A DNA stretch of 64,000 nucleotides from Oscillospiraceae bacterium (GCA_015063385.1 SVUG01000006.1:1-64000), one strand, 5' to 3'. Counted from the first letter of the stretch, positions 48,854 through 58,068 are shown. Notes: generated from the sequence alone by a model not told the origin. Translations and numbers: made by a program.

Positions 48854-50314
48854 TTATTCTGCCTTTTCAGCAGCCTTTTTTGTGGTCTTTTTTGCTGCAG
48901 GCTTCTTCTCCTCGGTCTTTTCCTCGGTAGAATCCTTCTTTGCAGCGGTCTTCTTAGTGGTGGTCTTCTTTGCTGCAGGCTTTTCCTCACCCTCTGCAGC
49001 GGTAGCAGCCTTCTTAGTGGTAGTCTTCTTTGCCTTAGCTGCGCCAACCTTTGCATTCTCGCGAACGAGCTTCATAGCTGCGCCTACGAGAAGGTCAGCC
49101 TTGATGTCCTCAGCAGCAATCATAGCCTTAACCTGATCTGCAGGAACGTTGTAAGCCTCGGAAATTCTCTTGTATTCGTTCTCAATCTCCTCGTCAGAGA
49201 CGGTGAGAGCCTCAAGCTTTGCAATGGTCTCAAGAGCAAGTCTTACCTTAACCTGCTGCTCTGCCTGGGGACGCATCTGCGCGCGCAGACCGTCAAGAGT
49301 CATGCCGGTGTACTTGAAGTAGGTAGCCATATCAAGACCGCTCTGGCGAAGTCTTGTGTCGTAGTCACGAACGAAGTTCTCGGTTTCAGCCTCGAACATA
49401 ACCTCGGGAATCTCACAAACGAGCTTTTCCATAAGTGCGTTAGCGAGAGCATTTTCAACCTCGCGCTCTGCCTTATCCTCGTTTCTCTTTACCATTTTAG
49501 CCTTGATGTCTGCTTTATATTCATCAAGAGTATCAAATTCCGAAACGTCCTTTGCAAACTCGTCGTCAAGAGCAGGGAGCTCCTCAAACTTGATAGCGTT
49601 GAGCTTGGTCTTGAAGATAGCAGCCTTACCTGCAAGCTCTGCTGCATGGTATTCTTCGGGGAAGGTGACGTTAACGTCAAACTCCTCGCCGATTGTCTTT
49701 CCTACGATCTGCTCCTCAAAGCCGGGAATGAAAGCGCCCGAGCCAAGAGTGAGGTCGTGATTTTCGCCCTTGCCGCCGTCAAATGCAACGCCGTCAACGA
49801 AGCCCTCGTAGTTAATGTTAGCAATATCTCCCATAGCTGCCGCTCTGTCGGTGACGTCTACGGTTCTTGCATTTCTCTTTCTTGCGTTCTCAACCTCTGC
49901 GTCAACGTCAGCGTCAGAAACCGCATCAACCTTCTTTTCTACCGCGATGCCCTTGTAGCCCTCAATAGTAGCCTCGGGCTTAACGAAGCCGATAGCCTTG
50001 AGAACGATGTCGCCGTCGTTGGATACGAGGTCGAACTGGGGCTGACCTACGATATCAAGACCTGCCTCCTTAACAGCCTCCTCGAAAGCCTCGGGGATAC
50101 AAGCGTTGATGGCGTCCTCAAACCAGATATCCTTGCCGTAGTACTTTTCGATGATAGCCTTGGGGGCCTTGCCCTTTCTGAAGCCGGGAATGTTAATAGA
50201 CTTAACGTTCTTCTTGTATGCTTCAAGCTCTGCTTTTGCGTAAACTTCCTTGCTTACGGAGAATTCCATAGTAAAGCCGGACTTCTCGGTAAGCTCCTTT
50301 TTAATAAGGCTCAT
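48854..50314 (-). CDS. tig: Trigger factor with a lysine/alanine/threonine-rich tail
   Basis: 486 aa ribosome-associated chaperone and peptidyl-prolyl isomerase. The ribosome-binding domain includes [13 protein letters not shown]. The FKBP domain carries [27 protein letters not shown], with the typical [12 protein letters not shown] helical C-terminal domain follows. The last 65 or so residues are an unusual basic, low-complexity extension of AAKKTT-type repeats like a histone H1 tail; typical trigger factors stop near 430. The GGAGG-led ATG is clear. It is first in the tig-clpP-clpX order. Confidence 0.95.
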   Translation of the reverse strand: MSLIKKELTEKSGFTMEFSVSKEVYAKAELEAYKKNVKSINIPGFRKGKAPKAIIEKYYGKDIWFEDAINACIPEAFEEAVKEAGLDIVGQPQFDLVSNDGDIVLKAIGFVKPEATIEGYKGIAVEKKVDAVSDADVDAEVENARKRNARTVDVTDRAAAMGDIANINYEGFVDGVAFDGGKGENHDLTLGSGAFIPGFEEQIVGKTIGEEFDVNVTFPEEYHAAELAGKAAIFKTKLNAIKFEELPALDDEFAKDVSEFDTLDEYKADIKAKMVKRNEDKAEREVENALANALMEKLVCEIPEVMFEAETENFVRDYDTRLRQSGLDMATYFKYTGMTLDGLRAQMRPQAEQQVKVRLALETIAKLEALTVSDEEIENEYKRISEAYNVPADQVKAMIAAEDIKADLLVGAAMKLVRENAKVGAAKAKKTTTKKAATAAEGEEKPAAKKTTTKKTAAKKDSTEEKTEEKKPAAKKTTKKAAEKAE

Positions 50315-50370
50315 TTCTTTTCCTCCGAAATGTATATATAATATTTTTAATTACAAAAAATTGCCATATT

Positions 50371-50399
50371 ATTTTACAATAAAAAAATATATTTGTCAA
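50371..50399 (-). promoter_or_regulatory. Promoter of tig
   Basis: Minus-strand TTGACA (50394-50399), 17-bp spacer, TAAAAT (50371-50376), in the AT-rich gap upstream of trigger factor. Confidence 0.75.
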
Positions 50400-50481
50400 T
50401 ACTTTTATATTTTTTCTTGCATCTTGCGCCTAAACGCAGGTGGTTTTACCCATCTTTTTGCTAATAATAACGAAAAAAGAA

Positions 50482-51207
50482 CTAATTTACAGCCTTTGGA
50501 ATGAATTTGAGATAATCCGCCGAAACGATGTTCATCTCAATTCCTTCGTAAATAAATCGCGGTGCTATACTATAATTACCGTGTATATGTCCGAAATACA
50601 GTCGCTTTATGCCGTATTCCTTAAGGAGCTCTATTAACCCCTCCGATGCTTTGCCGTTCCAGAATGGAGGGAAGTGCATAAAGACTATTATCTCCTTTTC
50701 GGGTGACGCCTCTTGCAATTTTCTCGCTTCCTCAAGGCTTGTTTTTAACCTGAGATTTTCTCTGTTCGTTAGCTTCAGAAAATCGGCATTATCAGGTGCG
50801 TTGGCCGCATCCTCATCGTTGTACCAGCCTCTTGTACCGGCTATGATGTAATTATCTACCTCGTGAGCGTTGTTAAATAAAAATGAAATGGTTTTTATTT
50901 CGCATTTTTCGAAAAACGCCTGATGCTTTCGCATCGTGCACCACCAGAAATCGTGGTTGCCCTTGCCGAGTATTTTTTTGCCGGGCAGGGAATCGAGGAA
51001 CCTAAGATCCGACTCCGCCTCCTCAAGCGAGAGTGCCCAGGAAATGTCTCCGGGAATGACGACGGTGTCATCGTCACTAACGAGATGCCGCCAGTTATTT
51101 TCAATTCTAGTCATATAATCTGCCCAGGATTTTCCGAAGACTTCCATGGATTTATTGGTAGAATCCAGAGTCGACAGGTGCAGATCCGCAATAGTAAAAA
51201 GCGACAT
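50482..51207 (-). CDS. Calcineurin-like metallophosphoesterase
   Basis: 241 aa cytoplasmic phosphoesterase. Dinuclear-metal motifs in order: IADLHLS, PGDISWAL, GKGNHDFWW, MHFPPF and GHIHG. The start at 51207 (MSLFTIADLHL) is chosen since AAGGAAAG lies upstream and the metal motif begins there; the 68 codons of the longer frame are hydrophobic translation of non-coding DNA. The substrate is unknown. It is separated from tig by the tig promoter. Confidence 0.85.
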   Translation of the reverse strand: MSLFTIADLHLSTLDSTNKSMEVFGKSWADYMTRIENNWRHLVSDDDTVVIPGDISWALSLEEAESDLRFLDSLPGKKILGKGNHDFWWCTMRKHQAFFEKCEIKTISFLFNNAHEVDNYIIAGTRGWYNDEDAANAPDNADFLKLTNRENLRLKTSLEEARKLQEASPEKEIIVFMHFPPFWNGKASEGLIELLKEYGIKRLYFGHIHGNYSIAPRFIYEGIEMNIVSADYLKFIPKAVN

Positions 51208-51304
51208 CAACTTTCCTTTCTTTATTGATTTGCGTATAAAAAGCCAAATACGGTCAATAATAAAGTTGCCGTTATCGGTGAGTATCTGAAAGAGGTGAAT
51301 GAAA

Positions 51305-51502
51305 ATGGAAGACAAAAAGACAAACAGCGATTGCAAATGCGATACCTCGAAATATATCAAGGGAATCGTTTGCGACGTAAAGAACTGTATGTACCACGCA
51401 GGCCAGAACAACTGCTATGCAGGTTGTATATCGGTTGGCCCTCACGAAGCAAGCTGCTCAGCTAATACAAGCTGTGCAACCTTTAAGCCTCGCGAGTGCT
51501 GA
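51305..51502 (+). CDS. DUF1540 cysteine-rich protein
   Basis: 65 aa with eight or so cysteines in the pattern GIVCDVKNCMYHAGQNNCYAGCISVG...CATFK, which is DUF1540. These small proteins are common in Clostridia and presumably bind metal; their function is unknown. The ATG at 51305 is 9 nt from GAGG, while an ATG two codons earlier is too close to it. It is convergent with thrC, with only 1 nt between the stop codons and no terminator seen. Confidence 0.8.
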   Translation: MEDKKTNSDCKCDTSKYIKGIVCDVKNCMYHAGQNNCYAGCISVGPHEASCSANTSCATFKPREC

Positions 51503-51503
51503 T

Positions 51504-52988
51504 TTAGCCAAGCGCAAATTCACTAACGGAGCTTGCCATATCATTCTTTTCAATAACGTCGGTGTAAATCGGCGTCTTGGAAATCGCATCGGCAAGCGGA
51601 GCGGGAATCTCGACGCCGGTTCTGTCCTCAAGCGCACGAAGCGCAAGCAAGTCATCCTCCGGCTTTGCACCGCTGAGTGAGAGAAGCACGTCGCCCGCAA
51701 ATTTATAAGGAGATGCAGTAGATACTACGAGCATCTTCGACTTCGCCTCGGAGTCGCTCATATAACGCTCTGCCGCAGAAACGGCAATGGCGGTATGGGT
51801 GTCGATGAGGCGATTTTCATTTTCATAGGTTGCCTTAACTGTTGCCTTACATTCTTCCTCGTCGGTGAAGTATCCGACGAAGCTTTCCTTAACCTTGGCG
51901 AAATCCTCTTCGGGCAGAGCATATTTACCTTCTGCCGCGAGTTTTCTCATGTATTCTGCACATTTTTCGTGGCCAAGGAGCACGTACAGAAGCCTTTCAA
52001 GGTTGGAGGAAATTAGTATATCCATAGAAGGCGACATCGTCGTGTAGAAAGCGCGGTTGCGGTCGTATACACCGCTTCTTAAGAAGTCAGTGAGGATATT
52101 GTTCTTGTTGGAAGCGCACACAAGCTTGTCAATAGGCGCACCCATGAGCTTTGCAATATAAGCCGCAAAAATGTTTCCAAAATTGCCCGTGGGAACACAT
52201 ACGTCGATTTTTTCTCCTTCAGCGATAGCCCCGTCACGCAGCAGGTCGCAGTATGCGGAAATATAGTAAACTATCTGCGGCACGAGTCTGCCCCAGTTGA
52301 TAGAGTTCGCGCTTGATAGGAATACTCCGCCATCACTAAGTGCTTTTGCAAACTTCTCGTCTGAAAAGATTTTCTTAACACCCGTCTGTGCGTCGTCAAA
52401 GTTGCCCTTGATGCCAACGACCGAAACGTTTTTACCCTCCTGCGTCTGCATCTGCATTTTTTGCACGCGGCTGACACCGTCAATAGGGTAGAACACCTTG
52501 ATTTTCGTGCCTTCAACGTCGCGGTAGCCCTCAAGTGCCGCCTTTCCGGTGTCGCCCGAGGTTGCAACGAGTATGAGCGCCTCACGCTGCTCACCGGTCT
52601 TTTTGAGTGCTCTTGAGAAGAGCCTTGGCATTATCTGAAGTGCCATATCCTTAAATGCCGACGTAGGTCCGTGCCATAGCTCCAGCATATACTTGCCGCC
52701 GCTGAGGCTGGTTATAGGAGCAGGCGAGGGGATGAACTTGTCGGCAGCGTATGCACCGCTTGCGTCCTCAAGCAGCTCCTCGTATGTATAATCGGTTAAG
52801 AAGAGCGAGAGAATTTTAGCGGCTCTCTCCGGATAGGAAAGCGGAATCAAGTCGTTAATGTACTCCGCGTCAATCTGCGGAATAACCTCAGGCATAAAAA
52901 GTCCGCCGTCGGACGCAAGTCCCGTCTTTATTGCATAAGCAGCGCTTACGCCATCTTTATTTGCTCCTCTTGTGCTTACGTATTTCAT
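51504..52988 (-). CDS. thrC: Threonine synthase
   Basis: 494 aa PLP enzyme that converts O-phosphohomoserine to threonine. The N-terminal YVSTRG motif, SAFKDMALQ with the PLP Lys113, ATSGDTGKAALEG, the GKNVSVVGIKGNFDDAQ loop and PTGNFGNIFAAYIAKLMG fit the long (yeast/E. coli-like) type. AAAGGA precedes the ATG. It begins 15 nt after yraN, so it may be the last gene of the lepB block. Confidence 0.95.
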   Translation of the reverse strand: MKYVSTRGANKDGVSAAYAIKTGLASDGGLFMPEVIPQIDAEYINDLIPLSYPERAAKILSLFLTDYTYEELLEDASGAYAADKFIPSPAPITSLSGGKYMLELWHGPTSAFKDMALQIMPRLFSRALKKTGEQREALILVATSGDTGKAALEGYRDVEGTKIKVFYPIDGVSRVQKMQMQTQEGKNVSVVGIKGNFDDAQTGVKKIFSDEKFAKALSDGGVFLSSANSINWGRLVPQIVYYISAYCDLLRDGAIAEGEKIDVCVPTGNFGNIFAAYIAKLMGAPIDKLVCASNKNNILTDFLRSGVYDRNRAFYTTMSPSMDILISSNLERLLYVLLGHEKCAEYMRKLAAEGKYALPEEDFAKVKESFVGYFTDEEECKATVKATYENENRLIDTHTAIAVSAAERYMSDSEAKSKMLVVSTASPYKFAGDVLLSLSGAKPEDDLLALRALEDRTGVEIPAPLADAISKTPIYTDVIEKNDMASSVSEFALG

Positions 52989-53003
52989 GTTATTTTTCCT
53001 TTG

Positions 53004-53426
53004 CTAGTGACGGCTGTACGCCGTATTTTTATTGAAAGCATCGGTTAGATGCTTGATTTCCTTAACCCGAGCTCCTCGTTTTGAGTCCTCAAGATATATC
53101 TCTATTATATCAAATCTGATTCGACACTCGTCTTTAAATCTCGACAAAAAGCAACCGGCAGCCTTAATTATCTTTCTTTGCTTTTCGGGAGTGACACTAG
53201 ATGCCGGGCGCGCCTCAAAGACACCGAGGCTTTTAACGTTTCTTGCCTTTACCTCTATAAATGCAAGAACGTCGCGTCGCTTCGCTATAATATCTATTTC
53301 CGCATCAGCCGCGGTGTAATTTTTTCTGATAATCCGATAGCCGTGCAATCGTAAATACCACGCGGCTGCCCACTCCCCAAGATTACCAATCTTGCGTTTT
53401 TCGTTAAGTGCCTTCAAAATATTCAT
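53004..53426 (-). CDS. yraN: UPF0102 (YraN) family protein
   Basis: 140 aa, nuclease-fold protein of unknown role. GNLGEWAAAWYLRLHGYRIIRKNY, then AEIDIIAKRRDVLAFIEVKAR gives the Asp and ExK residues of the restriction-endonuclease fold. It overlaps rnhB by 4 nt (ATGA), the usual arrangement. Confidence 0.9.
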   Translation of the reverse strand: MNILKALNEKRKIGNLGEWAAAWYLRLHGYRIIRKNYTAADAEIDIIAKRRDVLAFIEVKARNVKSLGVFEARPASSVTPEKQRKIIKAAGCFLSRFKDECRIRFDIIEIYLEDSKRGARVKEIKHLTDAFNKNTAYSRH

Positions 53427-54022
53427 TTGTCAAGAAATTTTAAGAAGGATTTGCGGTAAATGGGCGCAACGCCGTATTTTCTCACTGCGTCCATATGCTC
53501 CTTTGTGGGATATCCCTTGTGCTTTGCTATGTTATATTCGGGATACTCTTTGTCAAGCTCTATGCATTGTCTGTCCCTGGTCACCTTTGCCAGAATCGAC
53601 GCCGCAGCAATCGAGGCACTTTTTGCATCGCCTTTAACCACGGTTTCTGTAGGAATTTGAAAACCGCGTGAGCAGTTGCCGTCAATCAACGCGAAATCCG
53701 CCTTAATCGGCAACGCCTCCACTGCACGACGCATTGCCAGCATAGAAGCGTTTAAAATGTTTATCTCGTCTATCTCGGCAGGCGATGCCTCGGCTATAGC
53801 GTAAGCGAGCGCCTTTTCCTTAATCACCTCAAAAAGAGCCTCGCGCTTTTTTTCACTCAGCTTTTTGGAGTCATTAAGCCCCTCTATAACGGTATCGCGG
53901 GGAAGTATAACCGCTGCTGCAACGACAGGACCGCACAAAGGTCCGCGCCCGGCCTCGTCACAACCGCATACGGCGGTGTAGCCCTCGGCATACCTCGCAT
54001 TTTCAAATTCTAATGTAGGCAT
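53423..54022 (-). CDS. rnhB: Ribonuclease HII
   Basis: 199 aa enzyme that removes RNA from RNA-DNA hybrids and misincorporated ribonucleotides. The catalytic motif CDEAGRGPLCGPV holds Asp22 and Glu23. KKLSEKKRE, DFALIDGN and the late KGYPTKEHMDAVRKYG segment are conserved. GGAGG precedes the ATG. Gene order rbgA-rnhB-yraN is typical of Firmicutes. Confidence 0.95.
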   Translation of the reverse strand: MPTLEFENARYAEGYTAVCGCDEAGRGPLCGPVVAAAVILPRDTVIEGLNDSKKLSEKKREALFEVIKEKALAYAIAEASPAEIDEINILNASMLAMRRAVEALPIKADFALIDGNCSRGFQIPTETVVKGDAKSASIAAASILAKVTRDRQCIELDKEYPEYNIAKHKGYPTKEHMDAVRKYGVAPIYRKSFLKFLDK

Positions 54023-54031
54023 AACGGCCTC

Positions 54032-54892
54032 CTATGGAATTTCCAGTGTTATTCTGCCGATTTTACCGCCCCTGAATTCATCGAGCAGGGTATCGGCAGT
54101 CCTCTTGTGATTTATTTCGCCGCCGCTGACAAGGAAGCCTCTCTTGCGCCCCACGAGCTCAAAGAGGTCGTAGGAATCGAGTCCGTCGGTTTCCTCGGGT
54201 GTAAGCTTATATCTTGCCATAAATTCCTCAGGCGCAACCGTCATAAGACGCGAGCAGAGAATCATAGCAATCTCCTCGGTATCAAGTATCGCATCCTTGA
54301 TAGCGCCGGTCATGGCGAGATTTTCTCCCACCTTCTGATCCTCGAATTTCGGCCACAGCACTCCGGGCATATCGAGAAGATCCACACCGATTTTAGTCGG
54401 CACCCACTGCTTATCCACAGTCACACCCGGGCGATCCTCTACGCGAGCCTTTTTACTGCCGGCAATACGGTTAATCAGCGAGGATTTTCCTACGTTTGGT
54501 ATTCCGACTATCATAGCCTTGAGCTTTCTGCCGTCCATACCCTTGCTGTGATATCTTTCGAGCTTCTCGGAAAGCGTATCCTTGACTGCCTCTGCCAGAG
54601 CATCTATTCCGATGCCCGCCGTCGAGTCTATAATTACCGTTTTCGCACCGCTCTTTGCATACTTGTCAGCCCACCTTTGAGTCAAGGCGGGGTTTGCCAG
54701 AGTTGATTTTGTAAAAACTATTATTCTCGGCTTTGTGCCGATAAGTGAATCTATTTCAGGATTTTTCGAGCTATGCGGAATTCTTGCATCCAAAAGCTCG
54801 ATTATAACGTCAACCTCGGGCAGACACTCGCGCATTAAGCGCTTGGTCTTGGCCATATGCCCGGGGAACCATTGTATAGGATTTGAAGCCAT
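54032..54892 (-). CDS. rbgA: Ribosome biogenesis GTPase RbgA (YlqF) with unusual G4 motif
   Basis: 286 aa circularly permuted GTPase that helps assemble the 50S subunit. It starts with the WFPGHMAKTKR motif. G1 is GIPNVGKSSLIN and G3 is DMPGVLWP. The C-terminal helical domain begins PEEFMARYKL. The G4 motif, normally NKxD, reads TKST here (VFTKSTLANP), so the Asp that reads guanine and the Asn are both missing. Identity is clear from the other motifs and from its position between lepB and rnhB. GAGG precedes the ATG. Confidence 0.92.
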   Translation of the reverse strand: MASNPIQWFPGHMAKTKRLMRECLPEVDVIIELLDARIPHSSKNPEIDSLIGTKPRIIVFTKSTLANPALTQRWADKYAKSGAKTVIIDSTAGIGIDALAEAVKDTLSEKLERYHSKGMDGRKLKAMIVGIPNVGKSSLINRIAGSKKARVEDRPGVTVDKQWVPTKIGVDLLDMPGVLWPKFEDQKVGENLAMTGAIKDAILDTEEIAMILCSRLMTVAPEEFMARYKLTPEETDGLDSYDLFELVGRKRGFLVSGGEINHKRTADTLLDEFRGGKIGRITLEIP

Positions 54893-54903
54893 TGCTAAAT
54901 TCC

Positions 54904-56097
54904 TCAGTTAAAAGTTGTAAAGTCCTTAAATGGATAGAATCTCAGCACGACCTTTCCAAGCAGGCTGTCGACGTTAATCGGACCTACTCTCTCATCGCGC
55001 GAGTCGGTGGAATTGTATCTGTTGTCTCCCATAACGAACAGCTCGTCATCGCCAAGCGTCCATACACCTGTTCGGGGATTGGAATAACGGATTCCGTGAT
55101 AAGCATATTCCTCCTCAATAAGCTCACCGTTTACGTACACGAGGAATACACCGTCCTCACCGTTTTTAATTTCCACCGTTTCACCCGGCAAACCTATAAT
55201 TCTCTTGACCACTGCTTTTTTAAGTGGGGTGGAATAGTCCTCAAATACTACTATGTCATATCTCTCGGGCGTGTAGAAAGCATCCCACACTATCAGGTGG
55301 TCACCTTCTGAGAGAGTGTTGTTCATTGAATCGCCCTCTACAACCGAATGCTTGAAGACGAATGTAGTAAGCAGAACGACTGCAACAAGGGTGAAAATAA
55401 ACAGCTCCAGGAAATCAAACACTGCGTCTATTTTTCTCGGATTTTCAGGGTCATACCCTTTGTCCTCGGAGTCGCTTTCAATTTTGTTCTCCTGTTTTCT
55501 TTCCTCTGTAAAGAATGATATCTGAATATCCTCTTCGGAGGCTTCGGGAATTTCCTCATGGGCATCATTTTCCTCGCCGATGAGGTCAACTACCGCCTCT
55601 TCCTCTTCTTCGGGCTCGGTGCTGAAGATTTCTTCCTCCTCGTCAAGAGCCTCGTATTCCTCGGGGGCGAGAGTAATTTCTCCAGACCATTCCTCGTTTT
55701 CCTTTGTCTCTGCCTTTTTTGCCTTTTTCTTTTTCGACGGTGCAGGGGACTGTACCGAAATAGCCTCTTGTGGTTCTGCGACCTCATCTTTTGATGGTTG
55801 GCTTTCATCGGTTTCTGAGTTCATTTTTCTTGCGGCGTCAAGGTTTTCCGCAATAAGCAGCCTGTATTCTGCAAAGAAGGATTCAAAGCTGTCGTCGCCC
55901 TCGTTGCTTTCGCTGGGCAAGTTTTCCTCGCTTTCATAGAGCAGGGAATCAAGAGGTATAAACTCAACCTCATGCACATCGTCTTTCTGCTCGGACACCT
56001 GTGCGTTTGAAATATTGTCTATAGTACCGTCAACAGCAGGAGCTATTGTTTCAGTATTAGCATCCTCTTCGCCAACGATTTTTTTCTCGTCTTCCAT
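54904..56097 (-). CDS. lepB: Signal peptidase I with a long acidic cytoplasmic extension
   Basis: 397 aa, about twice the usual Firmicutes length. The first 220 residues are acidic and low complexity (EEE and DEE runs, one Lys-rich patch), without a known domain. One membrane helix follows at about 225-250, then the catalytic domain: VEGDSMNNTL with Ser257, KKAVVKRIIGLPGE with Lys298, and the GDNRYNSTDSRD box. It cleaves Sec signal peptides on the outer face. The start at 56097 (MEDEKK) has AGGCGG upstream; the longer frame is not supported. It leads the lepB-rbgA-rnhB-yraN block. Confidence 0.92.
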   Translation of the reverse strand: MEDEKKIVGEEDANTETIAPAVDGTIDNISNAQVSEQKDDVHEVEFIPLDSLLYESEENLPSESNEGDDSFESFFAEYRLLIAENLDAARKMNSETDESQPSKDEVAEPQEAISVQSPAPSKKKKAKKAETKENEEWSGEITLAPEEYEALDEEEEIFSTEPEEEEEAVVDLIGEENDAHEEIPEASEEDIQISFFTEERKQENKIESDSEDKGYDPENPRKIDAVFDFLELFIFTLVAVVLLTTFVFKHSVVEGDSMNNTLSEGDHLIVWDAFYTPERYDIVVFEDYSTPLKKAVVKRIIGLPGETVEIKNGEDGVFLVYVNGELIEEEYAYHGIRYSNPRTGVWTLGDDELFVMGDNRYNSTDSRDERVGPINVDSLLGKVVLRFYPFKDFTTFN

Positions 56098-56132
56098 TAG
56101 CGGCACCGCCTTTCTAAAAATAATCACCATAT

Positions 56133-56161
56133 ATTTTAACATATCCGCGCAAAAAATACAA
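56133..56161 (-). promoter_or_regulatory. Promoter of lepB
   Basis: Minus-strand TTGTAT (56156-56161), 17-bp spacer, TAAAAT (56133-56138), 36 bp from the chosen start codon and just past the rsmI terminator. Confidence 0.65.
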
Positions 56162-56180
56162 TATATTACGCGAAAAAAAT

Positions 56181-56208
56181 AAAATAAAAGTGCCGAAAAA
56201 ATCGGCAC
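56181..56208 (-). terminator. Terminator after rsmI
   Basis: Minus-strand stem gtgccga/tcggcac with a T loop, followed by a T-rich tract (ttttattttatt). It lies 11 nt past the rsmI stop. Confidence 0.8.
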
Positions 56209-56218
56209 CTTTAAAAAA

Positions 56219-57082
56219 TCATACGTTTAGAATTTTATATAGCTCGGATTTTGACATTCCGCGATCCTTTGCGGCAAGCTTTGTGGCTTCCATTTTTGTC
56301 ATTCCCCTGTCGATATATTTCTGCACGTGCTCCTCTGGTGATAGCGCAAGTAATGCCTCCGTTTCGTCAGAAATATTCACACCGTCAAATCCCGCAACAA
56401 CCAAAACGTACTCGCCCCTCGGCTCGCTTTGGTCATATAATTTAACAGCATCACCGAGCGTTAATCTGATTGTTTCTTCGTTTATCTTGGTTATTTCGCG
56501 GCAGAGTGAAATTTTCCTATCTTCGCCAAAAGCTGCGCACATGTCTAAAAGAGTGTTTTTTAGCTTGTGTGGAGCTTCATAGAAAATCATAGTGCGCTCC
56601 TCCTTGGCAAGCGAGGAGAGCCTCTTTCTTCTATCCGAGTCCTTTGCTGACAGGAAGCCCTCGAATGCAAAACGTGAGGTGGAAAGAGCGGATAGGGCAA
56701 GCGCGGATACGGCTGCACAAGCGCCGGGAATTACCGAAACGGTTATTCCCGCCTCAGCGCACATTTTCACTATATCTTCTCCGGGGTCGCTTATAGCAGG
56801 CATACCCGCGTCGGTTATCAGAGCACAGGATTCTCCGGCAAGGAGTCTTGAGACAATCCTTTCACCGCTGGATTTTCTGTTATGCTCGTGATAGCTTATA
56901 AGCTCGTTTTTAATTCCGAGCGCCATAAGGAGACGCAGGGAATTGCGCGTGTCCTCCGCTGCTATGAAATCGGCCTCGAGGAGCACCTTTTTGGCTCTTT
57001 CGGATATGTCTGCGAGGTTTCCTATAGGAGTGCCAACCAGATATAGCGTACCGTCCTGCACCTTGTTTTTTTCGTTATTCAT
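56219..57082 (-). CDS. rsmI: 16S rRNA 2'-O-methyltransferase RsmI
   Basis: 287 aa SAM-dependent methylase that modifies C1402 of 16S rRNA. TLYLVGTPIGNLADIS at the start, AAEDTRNS, ISYHEHNR, ITDAGMPAISDPGE, VIPGACAAVSAL and FYEAPHKL are the family's motifs in order. AAGGTAAAC precedes the ATG. It lies 5 nt downstream of the TrmN6-like gene, a common pairing. Confidence 0.95.
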   Translation of the reverse strand: MNNEKNKVQDGTLYLVGTPIGNLADISERAKKVLLEADFIAAEDTRNSLRLLMALGIKNELISYHEHNRKSSGERIVSRLLAGESCALITDAGMPAISDPGEDIVKMCAEAGITVSVIPGACAAVSALALSALSTSRFAFEGFLSAKDSDRRKRLSSLAKEERTMIFYEAPHKLKNTLLDMCAAFGEDRKISLCREITKINEETIRLTLGDAVKLYDQSEPRGEYVLVVAGFDGVNISDETEALLALSPEEHVQKYIDRGMTKMEATKLAAKDRGMSKSELYKILNV

Positions 57083-57087
57083 ATCGT

Positions 57088-57822
57088 TTACCTTTTGTAT
57101 CCTTTAGGGAAGCTTCCGTTTTCCATTATATAATTCATATCATCTGAGTACTCACCGTGAGAACGGTCTTTATAAATTATCAGCGGCTTGGTGAGCAAAA
57201 GGCCGCTTTTTCCCCCTGCCTTTGCTTCGACAAGCGCCATTGACGGCTCTGATTCGGTATCAGCATATACGAGAGTCATTCTCTTAGGCTCGAGTGCGTT
57301 CTGACGCATAGCAGAGAACAGGTCGCACAGCCTATCGGGCCTGTATACGACGGCAAACGTGCCTCCAAACTTTAAGAGCCTCCTAGAGCAGCGGCAGAAA
57401 TCGCCAATATCACCGCAAACCTCGTGACGAGCAATATTTTTCTTTTCTGCCTCGTTTTTTCTTCCGGAATCCACCTTCATGTAGGGCGGATTGGTGTAAA
57501 TCAAGTCGAATTCCTTTTCTGATTTATACTCGCGCACGTCTGAGAGAACGGTAGTCATTCTATCTGATAGTCCGTTAAGCTCGGCATTCTTTTTGGTCAA
57601 CTCGGCATATTCCGATTGAACCTCGACTGCCACGGTTTCTTGAAGCTTGTTCCTTGTTAAGAGAAGCATAGAAATGATTCCGCTGCCGCTCCCAATTTCA
57701 CAGCCGTATTTATATTTTCCATTTATATAACCTGCAAGCAAAAGGGCGTCAGTACCAAAGGTTAACCCTTCGGTTTTTTGTATCAGCCTCAGCTTGTCGT
57801 TTACGAAATCACAACGCTCCAT
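57088..57822 (-). CDS. TrmN6-like tRNA adenine-N6 methyltransferase (YfiC/YabB family)
   Basis: 244 aa class I methylase. FGTDALLLAGYI, then the SAM motif IGSGSGIISMLLL, and the catalytic TNPPYMK motif of N6-adenine methylases, followed by a basic ARHEVCG segment. By family it modifies A37 of tRNA-Val1 or a similar position; the exact target is not proven. It heads a two-gene unit with rsmI. Confidence 0.85.
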   Translation of the reverse strand: MERCDFVNDKLRLIQKTEGLTFGTDALLLAGYINGKYKYGCEIGSGSGIISMLLLTRNKLQETVAVEVQSEYAELTKKNAELNGLSDRMTTVLSDVREYKSEKEFDLIYTNPPYMKVDSGRKNEAEKKNIARHEVCGDIGDFCRCSRRLLKFGGTFAVVYRPDRLCDLFSAMRQNALEPKRMTLVYADTESEPSMALVEAKAGGKSGLLLTKPLIIYKDRSHGEYSDDMNYIMENGSFPKGYKR

Positions 57823-57850
57823 AAAAATTCCAATTCAATATTTGATAGTA

Positions 57851-57879
57851 AAAAAAGCGGAGCTGAGCCCCGCTTTTTT
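57851..57879. terminator. Terminator after the ferredoxin gene
   Basis: Stem aaaaaagcgg/ccgctttttt with T and A tracts included, immediately downstream of the ferredoxin on the minus strand. Confidence 0.8.
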
Positions 57880-57897
57880 GTTTTCCATAAGGGAAAA

Positions 57898-58068
57898 TTA
57901 TTCCTCCGCAGGAGCACCTACAGGACAAGCGTCTGCACAAGAACCGCAGCTGATGCATTCGTCAGCGTTGATTACGTACTTGCCATCGCCCTCGGAGATG
58001 CAGCCGGTGGGGCAAGCGTCGGCGCAAGCGCCACAGCTGATGCATTCGTCAGAAATTTTGTATGCCAT
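57898..58068 (-). CDS. 2[4Fe-4S] ferredoxin
   Basis: 56 aa, a typical clostridial-type electron carrier with two CxxCxxCxxxC motifs: CISCGACADAC followed by PTG, and CISCGSCADAC followed by PVG. The two halves are near-duplicates, as in the family's ancestral gene duplication. GGAGG sits 9 nt ahead of the ATG. It has its own promoter and terminator, so it is a single-gene unit. It supports an anaerobic metabolism. Confidence 0.96.
   Translation of the reverse strand: MAYKISDECISCGACADACPTGCISEGDGKYVINADECISCGSCADACPVGAPAEE

Noticed and set aside
48821..50341. 506-codon plus-strand open frame antisense to trigger factor
   Set aside because: It is the Leu/Cys-rich mirror of the Lys/Ala-rich trigger factor, and trigger factor has all its domains and a proper start.
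50482..51411. Long form of the metallophosphoesterase with a hydrophobic N-terminus
   Set aside because: The metal motif begins directly after an ATG with a ribosome binding site at 51207; the extra 68 codons run through the upstream non-coding gap.
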